From positions 6,228,001 to 6,292,000 of the forward strand of contig CM020506.1 of assembly GCA_009823395.1 (NCBI GenBank): 64,000 nucleotides of DNA, read 5' to 3'. Positions 13,031 through 40,664 of the stretch are shown here, in pieces (the first letter of the stretch is position 1; every line of letters starts with the position of its first letter). The notes under the pieces are model-generated. The model was not told the DNA's origin and searched no databases. It worked only from the letters and a program-made list of their open reading frames with translations. Origin of the DNA: Thamnaconus septentrionalis (Eukaryota; Chordata; Actinopteri; Tetraodontiformes; Monacanthidae). Position numbers and translations under genes: made by a program.

Positions 13031-14989
13031 TGTTTAACTTCCACTTAATCAGCTTGTTTGTATTTTAAATACTGCCTTGAATAATTTGCTAATTAGGAAA
13101 TCAAATCCATAAGAAATTACTGAAAAATGTCCCCCCCTCCAAAAAAAAGAACATAAAGGTTTGTTAAACTGGAAAGGAGATAAACAGAAACACAAAATGT
13201 AGTAATTTCAAATTGCTATTTGGTTGGAAAGAAGCTTAGTAAACACAACGCGTTCTGCATCTCACAGCGTAAACAGAACAGAAGAAGTAGTCAAAACTTA
13301 TTATTTCTAGATCAATAAAAGCTGATCAAACTTATGAAAAACAATTGGCTGACAAATGTTAAAGTGTAGAAAAGATAAATGTGTAGGATTTGTTTTAAGG
13401 CATGGGCAAAAATGATGAAGCAGTTAGTTTTAAACATGGGCCTCTGAGCTACTGCAAAAGTTTATTAGCGAGAAGTAAACAAAGTGGAAACACAGCTGAG
13501 GAGCTTAATGTGTACATCATTTGGTGTTCAGGCCTGTGGTGAGATTAAAGGCGCAGTTGTCATAACAACACATTAGACATCATCAAAGCTGCCGTTGCTG
13601 AATGAAGAAAAGATGATGCGGCATTGATGCTGAGGCAGCACAAGCGCAGACGGAGACACGGTCGCAGCGCAGAGAAGTGAAACAGTCTGCCACAACACTA
13701 ACAAAGGAAATGAGCAAACCACACAGCAAATAACAGCCATTTATTCAACACTTCACCCCCCAGAACTGCCAAATGACTTACATCTGGATTCCGACCTCAG
13801 ACACTCGCAAATAAACAGCAATTAAGAATATGACACACAAATTACTGCATTTGTGTAGACATGATAGTGTATTAACATTTGTGCAAAAGAATATTTTCTT
13901 AATCAATCTCTAACTCTGCCATTAGTCAGAAAATCTGAACTGTACACGGGTTTCACTTTGGGAAAAAAAACTGTTGCACACTAATATTGTAATGTTGGTC
14001 TTAAAGTTATTATCAGATGACAACCAGCAAACTGGCAACACTCCCTGATCACTCATTACAAGACTAAGAATAAAAGAACAAGAGCGAACTCAGATGATGC
14101 TGTTTGAAAATAGTGCAGATTTTTTTTAAAGACATGATGAAAGTGACTGGGTGAAGCTTGAAACAGAACATTAAGCATACATAACAAACAAAATGAATTA
14201 AAAAAATAGTGATCTGAATAAACATTTTTTTCATATAACAATTAAAGAGTTAATTCGAATTTTAAAATCCAAGCTTTTTTTACATGGGAACATGAGTAGA
14301 ATAAAAGACTAAATTCAAAATAGATCGAATGTGGTTTTGACATTATCAAAAACACATATTTGTCCATAATGAAACCCTTTATTTTGGACAAATTATAAAA
14401 GTAATAGTACTACACTGATAGTGAGTTGTTATCGGTCTATGTAAAACACCTCACCCAATTCCTATTGACAGATGCTATTTCCTGTACACTTTTATGTCTA
14501 TTAACTAGGACTGACACACATGCACCTGTCCGCCTTTTTTAACACTTCATCAATATTCAGGCTATTTTATTTTAGCCTGAATATTTGCCTACTTTCCAAG
14601 ACAGTCAGAACCCTTGCATCAAACCTCAGGGAAAGTTCGATAGTTGTCTTTTCTTTGATCTTTAGTTAAAACCCAATTCTACTTAAAGCTTTAGCTTCAC
14701 TTTGAACTTTCTTTGGGGAGTTTCTCAGGCATTTTCCTGCAAAGGACATATTGCCTGGGAGTTGGTTACTTGTTGTAGGCTAAGTGCTAATTAAAGAAAA
14801 ATAACATTGATTTAAAATGTAAAAAACAATATAAAAGTTCGTGTTTTTATTCAAATTTAAAATATCCAACCCACGAAACATTGTAAAAGGGAATATTTAT
14901 CGTATGAAACACAGCTTTCCCAGCTTTTACACAAAACACTGGGGGAAAACATGGGGGAAATGTGAGGATTTCCGAGACAGGGAAGAGCC

Positions 14990-15077
14990 ACACACGTCGC
15001 ATGGTGATGACGTAAACAGTTGGTGACGTGTCGGTTTGTTTACAGCGGTGCTCCTGCGCTCGTGCAGCTGCACAGAC
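14990..15077 (+). promoter_or_regulatory. stx18: stx18 proximal promoter / 5' UTR with CRE-like sites
   Basis: Just upstream of the stx18 ATG are TGACGTAA at 15008-15015 and TGACGTG at 15024-15030, both like CRE/ATF sites, in a locally GC-richer block. No TATA box is obvious at a sensible distance. The transcription start is not determined; it probably lies between 14990 and 15060. Confidence 0.45.
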
Positions 15078-27893
<12,816 letters not shown>

Positions 27894-28340
27894 CCGGGCC
27901 CGGCGCCGCACTGGACTCTGCACCGCTGCAACTCTGGCACATATTCAGTGACGCCACGACAACACTGAGACTTGAGTGTCGGACTCGGTTCTCTTCACGA
28001 GGATCGTGTGTTCATCAAGAGGTGTCGCTTCGTATCGCCGTCTTAATTTCAATACTCGGTTGCACGTCTCCGAAGATGAGTTTTGTCCACTTTGAAGTCG
28101 GCGTGTGACAGTCAACGTGACAGTCAACGTGACAGTCAACGTGCACTCACCACTAGAGGCAACGATATTTATCTGCTAATTCTCTTCAGCTTGACCACAG
28201 AAGGAAATCATGCTCTACCGTCTCATGTTGAGGTTGTTGTGCTTTAAATGATAAATAATCATAATTTAAACGTCCAATGTCATCCTCATTTTCAAAGATT
28301 TAATTTTCATCACTGACTAGTGGAGCTGTATTGCACAATT
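27894..28340 (+). other. stx18: stx18 3' UTR (extent uncertain)
   Basis: Sequence after the stx18 stop. No canonical AATAAA occurs on the plus strand in the next kilobase. GATAAA/AATAAT variants near 28246-28256 are the best candidates for the poly(A) signal. It contains a triplicated 12-mer at 28105-28143. Confidence 0.45.
28105..28143 (+). repeat. Three exact copies of a 12-bp unit in the stx18 3' UTR
   Basis: The unit GTGACAGTCAAC is repeated three times head to tail and followed by a partial GTG. It lies about 210 bases after the stx18 stop codon. It is a short tandem duplication; no function is implied by the sequence. Confidence 0.9.
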
Positions 28341-28564
28341 AATCATCCACCCTCCCCCAAACCCCCCCCAAAAAAAAATCTATTTTGAGCCCTCTGTTTG
28401 CAGCCACCTGCAAAAACCTGGGTGTGAGCTTCCTACTAAAACTGCTAAACTAAAAGCTGTGTTGGACCTTTCAAAGGAGACCAGAAATGGCTGGGGGTGC
28501 GTTCCATTACACCTTGAAAAAAAAAACATTTTTCCAAGTTCAAGATTGACCATTGAATCTGAAA

Positions 28565-28690
28565 CATCTCCTGAAGTCCCTTTGTGACATCACACCAGGC
28601 TTATAGACATAATTGTGTGCTTTAGCGTGCATTTTCTAAGTGGAGCAAGCACAGGAAGAAAATGCTGGACTTTTCACTGATAATTATTAT
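28565..28690 (+). repeat. Dispersed repeat family, copy D
   Basis: Contains CCCTTTGTGACATCACACC, GCATTTTCTAAGTGGAGCAA and GGACTTTTCACTGATA, downstream of stx18. The left part is similar to copy B. Confidence 0.55.
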
Positions 28691-29004
28691 GATAAGTAAT
28701 TATATGAGTAATTGTTTGAAAACATTATTGGTCAAGTAAATTAGGCATATCGGGGAACATTTACTGTTGCCGTGTCAGTGTACTGATGTGTTTTATTTCT
28801 AGTAAAACAGTAAAGCTATACGACACAATGTAATTCAATTTTAGTATTGTCTTCTTCACTTCACATTGTCCATATCTACGAATAGTTCAGATTTCATTTT
28901 TTATGACAAACTTTCTGATCCCTTTTATATTCAATGGATTCAAGGGCACTTCAGTCTGGCAGACTCACACGTCATCCATTCATAGACGCCACCGTCACCC
29001 ATCA

Positions 29005-30337
29005 GTGTGAAATGTGGGCACTTTATTTCAGTCGTATTTGAACATTTCTTTTTTTTTTTCAATGTAGCAAATGCACTTGGATGGTAATCCTTACAATGCG
29101 TTGAAAAAGGTACATAACTGGTGACAGTAAAACACAGAGAAAAAGCAACAGGACAAGCGACTAGCGTCAGATTTGATCCACTACACCAACTTGAACAGAG
29201 TTTAACCGTGACGGCCCGCCGGCCTTCATCTTGGCCGGGCGTCGCACAATACAGTGTCTTCACCGGGCGATGCAAAAATAAACATTCAAATACAATAGCA
29301 TCTAGGGGTCGTAGGCAATGAAAAAGTACGTTAAAAATTAAGTAACAATACGCAAGTCTCTGGTAGAAGAGAAAAAGCACACAGTGGCCACAGCGTTAAG
29401 ATGAGAGGAGACAATCGTTAATGCTGGTTTGAAAGTTCGAGTGGCGTCGAATACTGGAAAAATGAAAACCCCGTCAACAGTACTATATGCAAAGAGCAGA
29501 ATGGACGGTGTTAAAAACGACACGGTTAAAATATCCTGTCTATCCGCTGGTTACATGGCTTCCTCCAGAAAGAGCCTCGTTAATTCCACAACATCATGAC
29601 ACAGATGAGCCCACCGGCAGGTACGCCGCTAGCTGTTCATGAGAATTTCGCCCAACCCCCGTACCCTTCCACAATAAAAGCTCCGACATGCATTCTCAGT
29701 GCTGAACGCGCTTCGCTTCGAGGGTGAAAAAAAAGAGAGAGCGAGAGCCTTGAAGCAAACTGATGGTGTTTCCAAGTTGTGCGTGCACTGCGTGATGGAA
29801 AACCAGTGACGCAGACGGACGACGCTTCACAGTCATTATACAGTGTGACTACTAAAATGAGTTCTTATACATGTGCGTATGTACAAACATTGTGAGGGCG
29901 AATGTGTGCGTGTGTGTATGTCTGTATTTGTGTGTGTGTGTGCGCGCCTGTGTGTTCCTGTGGCTTTTTATTTTTCTCGTTTTCAACATTTCTTCTCAAG
30001 CCTAAATAAATAATAACACATGCAATTCAAACAAACCGTGAATCCGCTCAACTGTGAGGCACACGTCGCTAAAAACATGTTTTGAAATATCCACAAATAT
30101 CCTGCTACAGTACACATCAACCCACTGAATACTACATGAACATGAAGGCAGCAGAGCCCCCTCCCCAGACCCCCTTCAGGGAAGGAAATGAACTGACCTC
30201 CTGCTGACAGAAAGCCGTGGGACTCTGGGGTTTGCTTGAATGGCACAACCGTATTATTATTTATTTTATTCTTTGCTGTGCAGCCGGCCAGGGCCGCGCC
30301 CCTCCCCGGGCCCCGACCCCCCTTTTCCGCAGGTGAT
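29005..30337 (-). other. nsg1: nsg1 3' UTR with poly(A) signal
   Basis: About 1.3 kb follows the nsg1 stop on the minus strand. TTTATT at 29022-29027 on the plus strand is AATAAA on the transcribed strand and is a good candidate for the end of the transcript. No other gene is seen here. The stretch includes a TG-rich tract near 29900-29945. Confidence 0.6.
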
Positions 30338-32944
<2,607 letters not shown>

Positions 32945-33327
32945 TTTTGCCCCTGCAAAACAGAAGAGAGAAAAAAAAACCTGGAGGTAAACAAGCGCCA
33001 GCCGCCGCTCGGCCGGCAGACGTGCACACAAATCACCCAAGTTGACGCGCAACAATTAAGGGATCACAATAAGTCGATTGCGTTTCAATTCAATTTTCTT
33101 TTTCTTTCCTTCTCTATTTTTCGACGCACTGTTGTTCGGTGCGATTCGGCGCGGGCGGCGATGCAAATGAAGAACAGAGCGGATGCGAGGCGCCCTGCGG
33201 GCCGTGCACGGGGAAAAGCCTGTTCAGCCACAAAGCGAGCGCGCATTGGCTTCGACATAAAGACGCCGACGATTGATCGCATCGCCCGATGAATAAAGGA
33301 CGTGATTCGTCGCCTCCAAACACTCAC

Positions 33328-33536
33328 CAGCTCAGCTCAGCTCAGCACAGCAGCGTCTGCGAAACGGCCCGGTTGTTTTATTTTCTGGATTCTTGCTCCG
33401 GGTCGGTGTGGCGACTGATCCTTCGAGCAGTGAGGTGGTCTGCCGGTGTGACGCAGCCGATATGCGGACAGCCGGTGCACAATATGGCCAGCTGGCTCTG
33501 TGCGTGCGCCGCCTCACCTCTTGAGCTGGTTGTTGC

Positions 33537-33568
<32 letters not shown>

Positions 33569-33600
33569 ATGATGACTGTGATGCAACAACATCATTACAT
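33328..33600 (-). other. nsg1: Probable non-coding first exon and promoter of nsg1
   Basis: On the minus strand a donor GTGAGTG begins at 33327, preceded by GAGCTG. This would end an untranslated first exon extending toward about 33500-33600. The exon is followed by an intron to the coding exon, whose acceptor lies just before 32950. The region is GC-rich and includes a trinucleotide tract (CTG then ATG units) at 33534-33575. The transcription start is not fixed. Confidence 0.45.
33534..33575. repeat. (CTG)n(ATG)n trinucleotide tract in nsg1 5' region
   Basis: About eight CTG units followed by about five ATG units, within the putative nsg1 untranslated first exon or promoter. Confidence 0.9.
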
Positions 33601-33862
33601 CGACCCTCACCTCTATAGTAGCGGTGTAGGTCAGAAAGATATATTTTTTAAAGTGCATAATTGTCAGCGAGGGGAAACCAGTTGTGTATGGCTAGCGATG
33701 TTATCTATACTCCAGTTTGTGTTTGCAGGTCTCTAATTAGACGAGTGTGGCTGCTACTCTTCTTGACAATAAACCGGTTAAGTCCAGTTGTTATTCACAT
33801 TTAATCATAATTCATTTATTGCGTTTAAGTGATCGTCTGAATGCACACTTTCCAACTGAACT

Positions 33863-33890
33863 ACACACGCGCGCGCGCACACACACACAC
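33863..33890. repeat. (GC)n(CA)n compound microsatellite
   Basis: CACGCGCGCGCGCACACAC pattern. Confidence 0.9.
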
Positions 33891-34373
33891 TTGTGTGTAG
33901 TTGATATATATGTGTTCATGTGTGTATTCATATATATATTAAAATAAAATAATATAAAATAAAATATATACACATTACACATATGTGTATGTATTAATGT
34001 ATGTGTGTACACATTTAATATGCATAAATGATGCACACATACATTGTACAATAACATAAAATAACTGGCAGAAGCGTTGGAAAAAGGTGTTTTCTGGCAC
34101 ATCCATCAGGTATGTTACAACCCGCAAATGTCGTAAAATGATGTGTTTCGTTTAATCCGTTTGACAACTGATGTAACATTTACAAGTGCAGCACTTTGTG
34201 ATACGTGCAGCGCAGGAAACCTTGCTAAGTATCACGGCCAGCTGTGTGTACAGTGCTGTTAGCCATCAGAACAGCACCTGTATGCGGTGAAGAACGCCCA
34301 TCTGGAAGGCAGGTGGGGAAATCGGACTGAATAACTGAGAGCAGGTGCTGAGCGACGCCGACCGCATGTCAAA

Positions 34374-34468
34374 CCGGAAGTGAGGTTCGGTAGCTTTATT
34401 CTTCCAGTTCTGGTCCAAGTTTAGGGCGAAAACAACACGTTAAACTGTGTTCTTGAATTCAGTACGCA
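34374..34468 (+). other. Candidate non-coding first exon with ETS-type promoter motif
   Basis: ACCGGAAGTGAGG (ETS core at about 34374) lies just upstream of a leader that ends CAG followed by donor GTAATT at 34469. No ATG is used. It may start an unidentified plus-strand transcript. Confidence 0.3.
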
Positions 34469-34788
34469 GGTAATTTAACAAGGTACGTATTTTATAAGAG
34501 CCCGAAGAGGTTGTGTAAAACTGTTACACTCGCTTTATTTAGCTTAATGCTAATGTTGCTAAGTAGCTAAGTATCTGCCATGCTCCAATTTAAATATTCC
34601 ACTGTAATGAAAAAGCACATTTTCTGCAAAATCTATTTAAATATCAAATTATTTATTATCTATTGACCCAAATATTCATAATTTGTTTTTGATATAAATG
34701 TTTAACTGTGTGCCAATGTTTTTCTTATTCTAATGATGAAATTTTGATTTGAACACATGATGAAGATTTTTTTTTTTTTTTTTTTACA

Positions 34789-35453
34789 GGACTTTTACAT
34801 GAAGAGATGAAGACTTTTACATATCACAGTCCAAAACTAGTTTAATTTGTTTCTGTTCTCACGTGTTTTTGAGACGACTTCCTGCTATCTGCGATCAGTT
34901 GTCTAAAATGTTTGAAGGTCAGCATGTTATTTTACTGCTGCACCCGCACACATTGCATGACATTCTGATTCGTGGAGTTATTTCTACATTACATAAGATG
35001 TGTCAGTACATTCCTGCTGACAAAAACACATTAGGATTTTAATAAGCCCTCCACAGATCCTCATCATGTAATTGGTGTAATGCAGCCATGTCTGTGCATA
35101 TCATCCAGCAGCTCGTTGCCAGGCTACAGTGTGAATGGAAGAGGAATTGGAGAGGATACATTTGTGATCACATCCAAGTTGTTAATCCTGTGTGTGAGAG
35201 AAACGCGGTCGAAAACAAAGTGACAATGATCTCATCGCACACCGGAATACAAAACCACGGCTCTCTAGTGCTGCTTCCAAGGGTGCTGGAGTGCCTTTAT
35301 GTGACGCTGCTTGGCTTGTCTGCTGGTGATGAAACTATACTGATCATGTCAACGAGACCTCAGAGGCAAAGTCATTCTGCTTCCTGTAAACAGCAGGTGG
35401 CGCATAGATTGTTATGCACCTGTACTCATAGGGAGGTTAAGAAGATACCTTGA
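34789..35453 (+). other. Candidate two-exon unit of unknown identity
   Basis: A long T tract and ACAG (acceptor) precede 34789. The exon would end at 34917 with ATGTTTGAAG before GTCAGC. A second acceptor AATGCAG precedes 35085, where CC then ATG continues in the phase left by the first exon. The frame from 35088 runs 121 codons, MSVHIIQQLVARLQCEWKRN onward, with mixed codon use. I recognise no family, and the last third includes a repeat-like word (CAGCAGGTGGCGCAT). It could be a lineage-specific gene, a pseudogene or a non-coding RNA. Confidence 0.25.
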
Positions 35454-35520
35454 TGACTGTATGTGTAATCATTATAATGAGCATCTTTTTTGTCCCAATC
35501 TCGCTTATGCGAACAGGGAG

Positions 35521-35553
35521 GTCTATCTATCGATCTATCGATCTATCGATCTA
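35521..35553. repeat. (ATCGATCT)n tract
   Basis: Three to four copies of an 8-bp unit containing the ATCGAT palindrome. Confidence 0.9.
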
Positions 35554-35578
35554 CATTTCACGTGCTTTCTTGGTTATT

Positions 35579-35597
35579 ACCACTAGAGGGCGACACC
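35579..35597 (+). promoter_or_regulatory. CTCF-like motif between nsg1 and tacc1/aggf1
   Basis: CCACTAGAGGGCGACAC closely matches the CTCF core. It lies in the spacer that separates the stx18-nsg1 pair from aggf1-tacc1, where an insulator would make sense. Binding cannot be shown from sequence. Confidence 0.4.
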
Positions 35598-36349
35598 TGC
35601 CGATTAATTCAAGCAATAATTCTCTGAACGTGGCTGAGATTTTAGATTTGCCCTCATCTTGTCACAATTTTGGAGACACAATTTGTGTCATCGTGTTCTT
35701 CTTTCAGATCGACAATGCGTATTTGTCTTTTTACTTTTCTGAATATGTCATTCTGGTTGTCAGTATTATTTTTTGTTATTACAGAAATATGCAGAAAAAA
35801 CGGACATTACCAACTGAGACTGGATTAATTTAAGCGGTTAATAAACTGAAAAGGCTAATTTCCTACAGGTATGTAGAAATTGTCTCACCTCAGTCTTTTG
35901 TTTTATCTCAAACTATGTTTAAGTTTATTTATTCATTTATAATTGCATGGATATGCGCAACAGCAACAACAATCCCATAGTTGAGTTAAGCATTTTCTGT
36001 GGCAATATAGTCAGTTATAAATAGAACCCTCACTTCAGTCAAAGTATTTTAAATTTCTAAAGGTAAACAGACATGATTCTGTAATGTTCTTTGAATGAGT
36101 TGGCAAACATTTTCATTCAGATTCAGAGAAAACTCAACTTATTGCAGAGGCAATTAGGAATTATTTGTGTCTGTGGACAATCTTACATATATCGCTACCA
36201 TATAGGCAAAAACAATGAATGTGAAAGAGTGTAAACAAGCTTGGTTGTTTCTATGGAGTTGGTAATTCCTGTGGCTGGAAATATCTCGATTGAATCCATT
36301 GGAATCAAACATGGTTTAAAGTGTGACTAAGCCTCGAGCAGCACACTAC

Positions 36350-36594
36350 AAACTGCTGTGTCTTTAAAAACCCACTCTGCTGTTGGCCCTTTGCCCAGAA
36401 AAGTTCATTTCCCATTTCCCATCCAGCCACATGGTCTAAGCTCCGCCACAGTATTTTCACTCAGACAGAGGCAACCTCCGGCAGCAGTCTGGGCGCCGAC
36501 TCTGCCACTGAGCGCACACAGTGATCCGGCTGTTTTGTACTCACATCATCCGTCAGATCCACCACAGAACCGTCTGCCGACACGGGAGCCGAGG
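36350..36594 (+). other. Candidate untranslated exon
   Basis: A TTTAAAAACC TATA-like word at 36363, then 230 bases of balanced sequence, ending GCCGAG before GTATTA. Weak donor. It could be an alternative 5' exon of a downstream plus-strand gene. Confidence 0.2.
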
Positions 36595-37101
36595 TATTAT
36601 ATTTTCCTTTTTTTATTCATAACGATCCAACACCTAAACTGAGTCATGTGTCAGGTTTGGACTGTCAGGTGTCCCGTTATAAGTATACTCTGCGTGTCAT
36701 GGTGCGGTGTAGCTTTTTGTCTGCCATTGATCTACTGACCTTTGAACTCTGTTGTCACATGATTCATCTCCTGTCTGGTTTTTAAAGTCCTGCCGCTCAT
36801 GTGGGAGCCTTTGTGTTTTGCGTGAACACAAAGCCTCTTTTCACAAATCTGTAATTCCCATCAGTGGTCGACCCAGCAGTTTGTGGTTGTTGGGATGTAC
36901 AGAGCTGTTCCAACAGCCAGAGTTTACTTGTAGCTGACTGAACATTTGCTGACTTTAGATTTCCTTTTTTCCCAATTAGTCATACATGACATAAATGGGA
37001 GGATCTTATTCACGACTTAGTAGATAACTAGGAACCTTCACCGACTTTGCTTTTGTTGCTTCCGTTTTCTGTTGGCTGCCATAACTAAACAGGATGCTTG
37101 T

Positions 37102-37139
<38 letters not shown>

Positions 37140-37142
37140 ACA
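37102..37142. repeat. (CT)n(CA)n microsatellite
   Basis: CT run changing into a CA run. Confidence 0.93.
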
Positions 37143-38005
37143 GATTGCACACGCTGCGCTGTGCTGCTTGCTGTGGTTGGTTGAACGGCCACCTGCATCA
37201 CGATCGGAGCTTGTGTTGTTTTGTAAACGGACCGGCTTGTGGACAGCCTGCACGGTTTGCTGCATCCTGTGTGCACGGGTGTCAGCCGGGGATTTCGGAA
37301 GAACTTTTGTGAAGTTGAGGTCACAGGCGGACACACCCAGGGGCCGGAGGAGGAAAGACCGGGGTGGACGAACGCACAGCAACAAGTCGGACTGAGTCAC
37401 CAGCCGGGAGGAAGGCACGGCTTTGTTGGAATTTCCATTCACTTGTGATATTTTTACCGAGACACATGGCCAACTTCCTCCTCCTTCACACAAGCAGATG
37501 TTTGGCAGCTTACATAATGTCCTTTATTTTTACACAAATCAACAATGACATTGTGCCCAAATATATATTTATATATTTATTTTTTTTAAAGAGAGAGAGA
37601 TTGTTTCATGTTGGTGCTGGAATGCGTTTGGAATGAGAGTCATTTCCTCTCCAGCACAGGGCTCCAGTAGTGTGACCTTTGAACCCCTCTGTGAGACTTC
37701 CCAACCTCTCCTCACAAGGCGGCACACACAGAGCTGCTGTGCTTCTGCTCTAGTTTCTTTTCTCCTCCTCTAAATTTTTTTTGTCTTTTACTGCCAAAAA
37801 TGATTCCAGTCGGTGTACAGCGCTGGGATTTCTCAAAACTCACCAGCAAGCATGCGGACAGACGTTGCCGCCTGTGCTGGAAGTCAAGTCGGTGAGGATG
37901 GAGTTGATGTCAACACGGGATTGTTTCTCAGGCTTTGTGTGGCTTCCTCTGTCGAGCCCTTCAATGGGATCACTGGCACAGATTGGGACTGTGATAACAC
38001 GAGGC

Positions 38006-38009
38006 AGGC

Positions 38010-38051
<42 letters not shown>
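38006..38051. repeat. (GACA)n tetranucleotide microsatellite
   Basis: About eleven GACA units. Confidence 0.96.
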
Positions 38052-38054
<3 letters not shown>

Positions 38055-40190
38055 GGCTGATGAAATCAGACTTAGTGTGGTCCGACTGGGAAAGTGTGGT
38101 CTATTTTTTTGGTCATTATTATTTCTGCTTGAACAAAAGAAACACTGAACAGACTCTAGAATACTTCACTAATGCTGCTTGTGGTGTTTCCACAAAAGGA
38201 AGATTTACAGCAACAGTGCAACACTGATTTGCTGCTTGTACCATTCAAAACCATGTCGGCCTCAGTTTGGGTTTTTTTTTTTTACCCAGCATTTCTCTCA
38301 ACAGTTTCATCCTCAGATTTTCCCAATCCACAGATGACAAAGACCAGCATTTCTTTTCCATTCATCATCTTTATTTTTGGCCCGTTTATGTGCGTTACAC
38401 AAGGACTGCGCTCAGCCGCACTGCTGCTTGACTCCCCCTCTACAAACACACGGCGACTGTAGTAGTACGACAAGCCGCGGTCGCCGCTGGCTGTAGCCTC
38501 TGCGCCAGACAAGCCTGGAGCGCACGCAACTGCACTTAGCATCTTTTGACGAGTGAAACCATGGAGACGTTCTCCAGGCTCGGCTGCACTCGTGAGGTAT
38601 ATTTACCATGATTACAGACTCTGGCGACGAATCCTGGCCGCTAACCATGATGGAGTGCCGTGGAAATGAAAGACCCAATGAAGGCCCATGGAGGGAAACT
38701 ATGAATGATTGCGATTGAGCGTTCCCCAGAACGCTGCGGGGAGGAGAAGCCACAGTGCACTCACAGTCACAGTCTGGATTTTACAGCCTATTACATTTAA
38801 CGTGTTTTAATTTTTCATCTTTGAGTGTGAAGGTTCTCCCACTTCCTCCCGCAGTCCAGAGACAAACTCATTAGGGTAACTGTCTGCTCGTGTGAGTGCG
38901 GATTGATTCTGGGTGGATACGTGTAAGAAGATGGATGGGTGGATGTTGCCGGATCATTATTTTTTGTAACACAACATTTGGATTATTTTTTACCTTTTAA
39001 CCCCTTTTGTCACAGTGTTGTGTGTCACAGTGTTGTGACGAGGGTGAAAAGCAAATCAAAACACTGTTTAAAATAGAAACACGCCTCAGTTGTCAGCAGA
39101 CGTGTCGCCGTCTGCTACTTTTTCTTGTCTGACTGTAAATAAGATACTAAGATACACAACTGGATCGTTACAGGTCTCTGGGTGCATATCTGTGCTATGA
39201 ACCTTTCCTGCTCTTTGACCTTTGACCTGCTTACAGTGCATACAAAGGCATTAGAGAACAAGGTGCCGTTATGAGCATCACGTTGCAAAAGGCAGTTATG
39301 TAACCTGTTTTTATAGCTATCTTTGCTTTATTAGTTCTTATTGTTTAGTCTGAAATATGCCAAATTTGATGGCCATTTGTCCTGTTCAGACATACATTAG
39401 TCTCATGAAAAATGAACACTATTAATATTCTCTTGTCTGTTGAACCACCTTGCTCCTCCAGCAACAGAACTTGTTTCTACTTGCCCTGTGAGCCTAACAT
39501 TCAGAAACGAGTCATTTGCCTCAGGAACTTTCACTTGTAATTTCCAAAACGAGATAAGAGTTGATACACTTTGCAAAAATTGCTCACACTAACTGGCAGT
39601 TTTATGTGGCACACAGATTTGTCCACCCAAGTGGTGTCAAGCAGGCAGAAAAACAGACAGCATTCAATACACTGGGATTTTATTATCACAGAGACGGAAA
39701 GGCGTGAAGGAAACTCCCGTCAGCTGATTTTTCACCCCTGCAGAACTTCAAATCAATTCTTGTTTTCACATAAAGCGCAGTGTTTATCTGTTGCACTTGA
39801 AAGAAGACTGCTCATGTGTTCCACTCAATGGAGTCACAAACTGGTCAAGCCAGATCTCCGCAAAAGCCTTCAGCCAAATCTGCACACAGGAGCCAACACA
39901 CTCGCTCATCTCATGACTTCGGATGTCGCGTTTCTGTGGCTGAGAATTTTCTAACAAGCGCAACTGTGCTGGATGACGCGACCGGATCGTTCTCTTTTCC
40001 CATTGAACTGGAGCGCCTGTTTACCTCCTGTGTGCTGAGGGAGGAGACTTGAAGAAGGCAGAGCAGGAGGACCCACCTGTCAGCAGAGTATCAGAAATCA
40101 CAGAGGAGTCCCGGGGAAGCTGAAGGGAGTAATCTGAGGGAAATCTACCGATTGTGATTGTTTGTCAAGCGGCGACGGTGGAATTTTAAA

Positions 40191-40279
40191 ATGGGCGGCA
40201 ACGTAAGTCAGAAGAAAGGCGGCGGCAGCAGCAGCAGCAGCAGGCGAGCAAGCGCCAAGAATCATTCAAGCAGCGTCAC
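40191..40279 (+). CDS. Candidate alternative coding first exon, possibly of tacc1
   Basis: An ATG at 40191 opens MGGNVSQKKGGG, then a run of six serines, RRASAKNHSSSV, and closes at a consensus donor GTAAGT (40280). The exon is 89 bases and leaves two bases of a codon, exactly the phase required by tacc1 exon 2 at 51540. MGGNVSQKK fits the MGxxxS pattern for N-myristoylation with a basic follow-on. The product would replace the tryptophan-rich start of the main form. If it belongs to tacc1, the intron would be 11 kb and enclose aggf1. It could instead start a different transcript. Phase and donor are seen; the link to tacc1 is inferred. Confidence 0.5.
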
Positions 40280-40664
40280 GTAAGTCCGAGCTCTCACCTG
40301 CTCCCGCGTGGCAACGAATTAGTTTCCTTTAAAGAGAGAAATCATTCTCACAAACTAACACGTCAAACACATCCAAAAGTCCAAAAAACAATTTGACAAT
40401 CTCAATGATAAAAGATGGAATAGTAGCAGGAAAAAGCTCAAACCTTGGTTCCCGTTCACTTGGTTGGTGGAGTGGCCTCTGTCTGGGCGAGTACTTGCAC
40501 ATACATGCAAATATTCACACACCCTTAAATGAAGGCAGAGATAAGGGAAGCATAGAGGGCAGGCTGTTTGCTCACTGGCCTAACTGTGTGTGTGTGTGTG
40601 CATGAGCAAACATGACAGTGACAATAAAACTGAAAAGTATTCACACAAAAACAGCAGCGTTGGT

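Larger units (their letters stand above)
4210..14985. other. Long gene-free region left of stx18
   Basis: No exon is supported in 10.8 kb. It contains several blocks with regulatory character (listed separately), (TG)n tracts at 7797-7829, 7965-8022 and 9251-9325, a poly-A run at 11718-11739, and two copies of the dispersed repeat centred on a TGTGACATCACA-like core. Long open frames over the TG tracts are artefacts of low complexity. Confidence 0.65.
33600..40190. other. Spacer between nsg1 and aggf1/tacc1
   Basis: No confident gene in 6.6 kb. It holds candidate exons (34374-34468, 34789-34917, 35085-35453, 36350-36594), an A/T-rich microsatellite region at 33863-34030, a poly-T acceptor-like tract at 34768-34788, an ATCGATCT tract at 35521-35553, CT/CA repeats at 37102-37142 and a GACA tract at 38006-38051. 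Confidence 0.55.

Noticed and set aside
35388..35406. CAGCAGGTGGCGCAT as a CTCF or coding signal
   Set aside because: Wording is like a dispersed-repeat word in fish; too weak alone.
38556..38620. ACCATGGAGACGTTCTCC start followed by GAG/GTATAT
   Set aside because: Good start context but the frame is short, the donor is weak, and no partner exon was seen.
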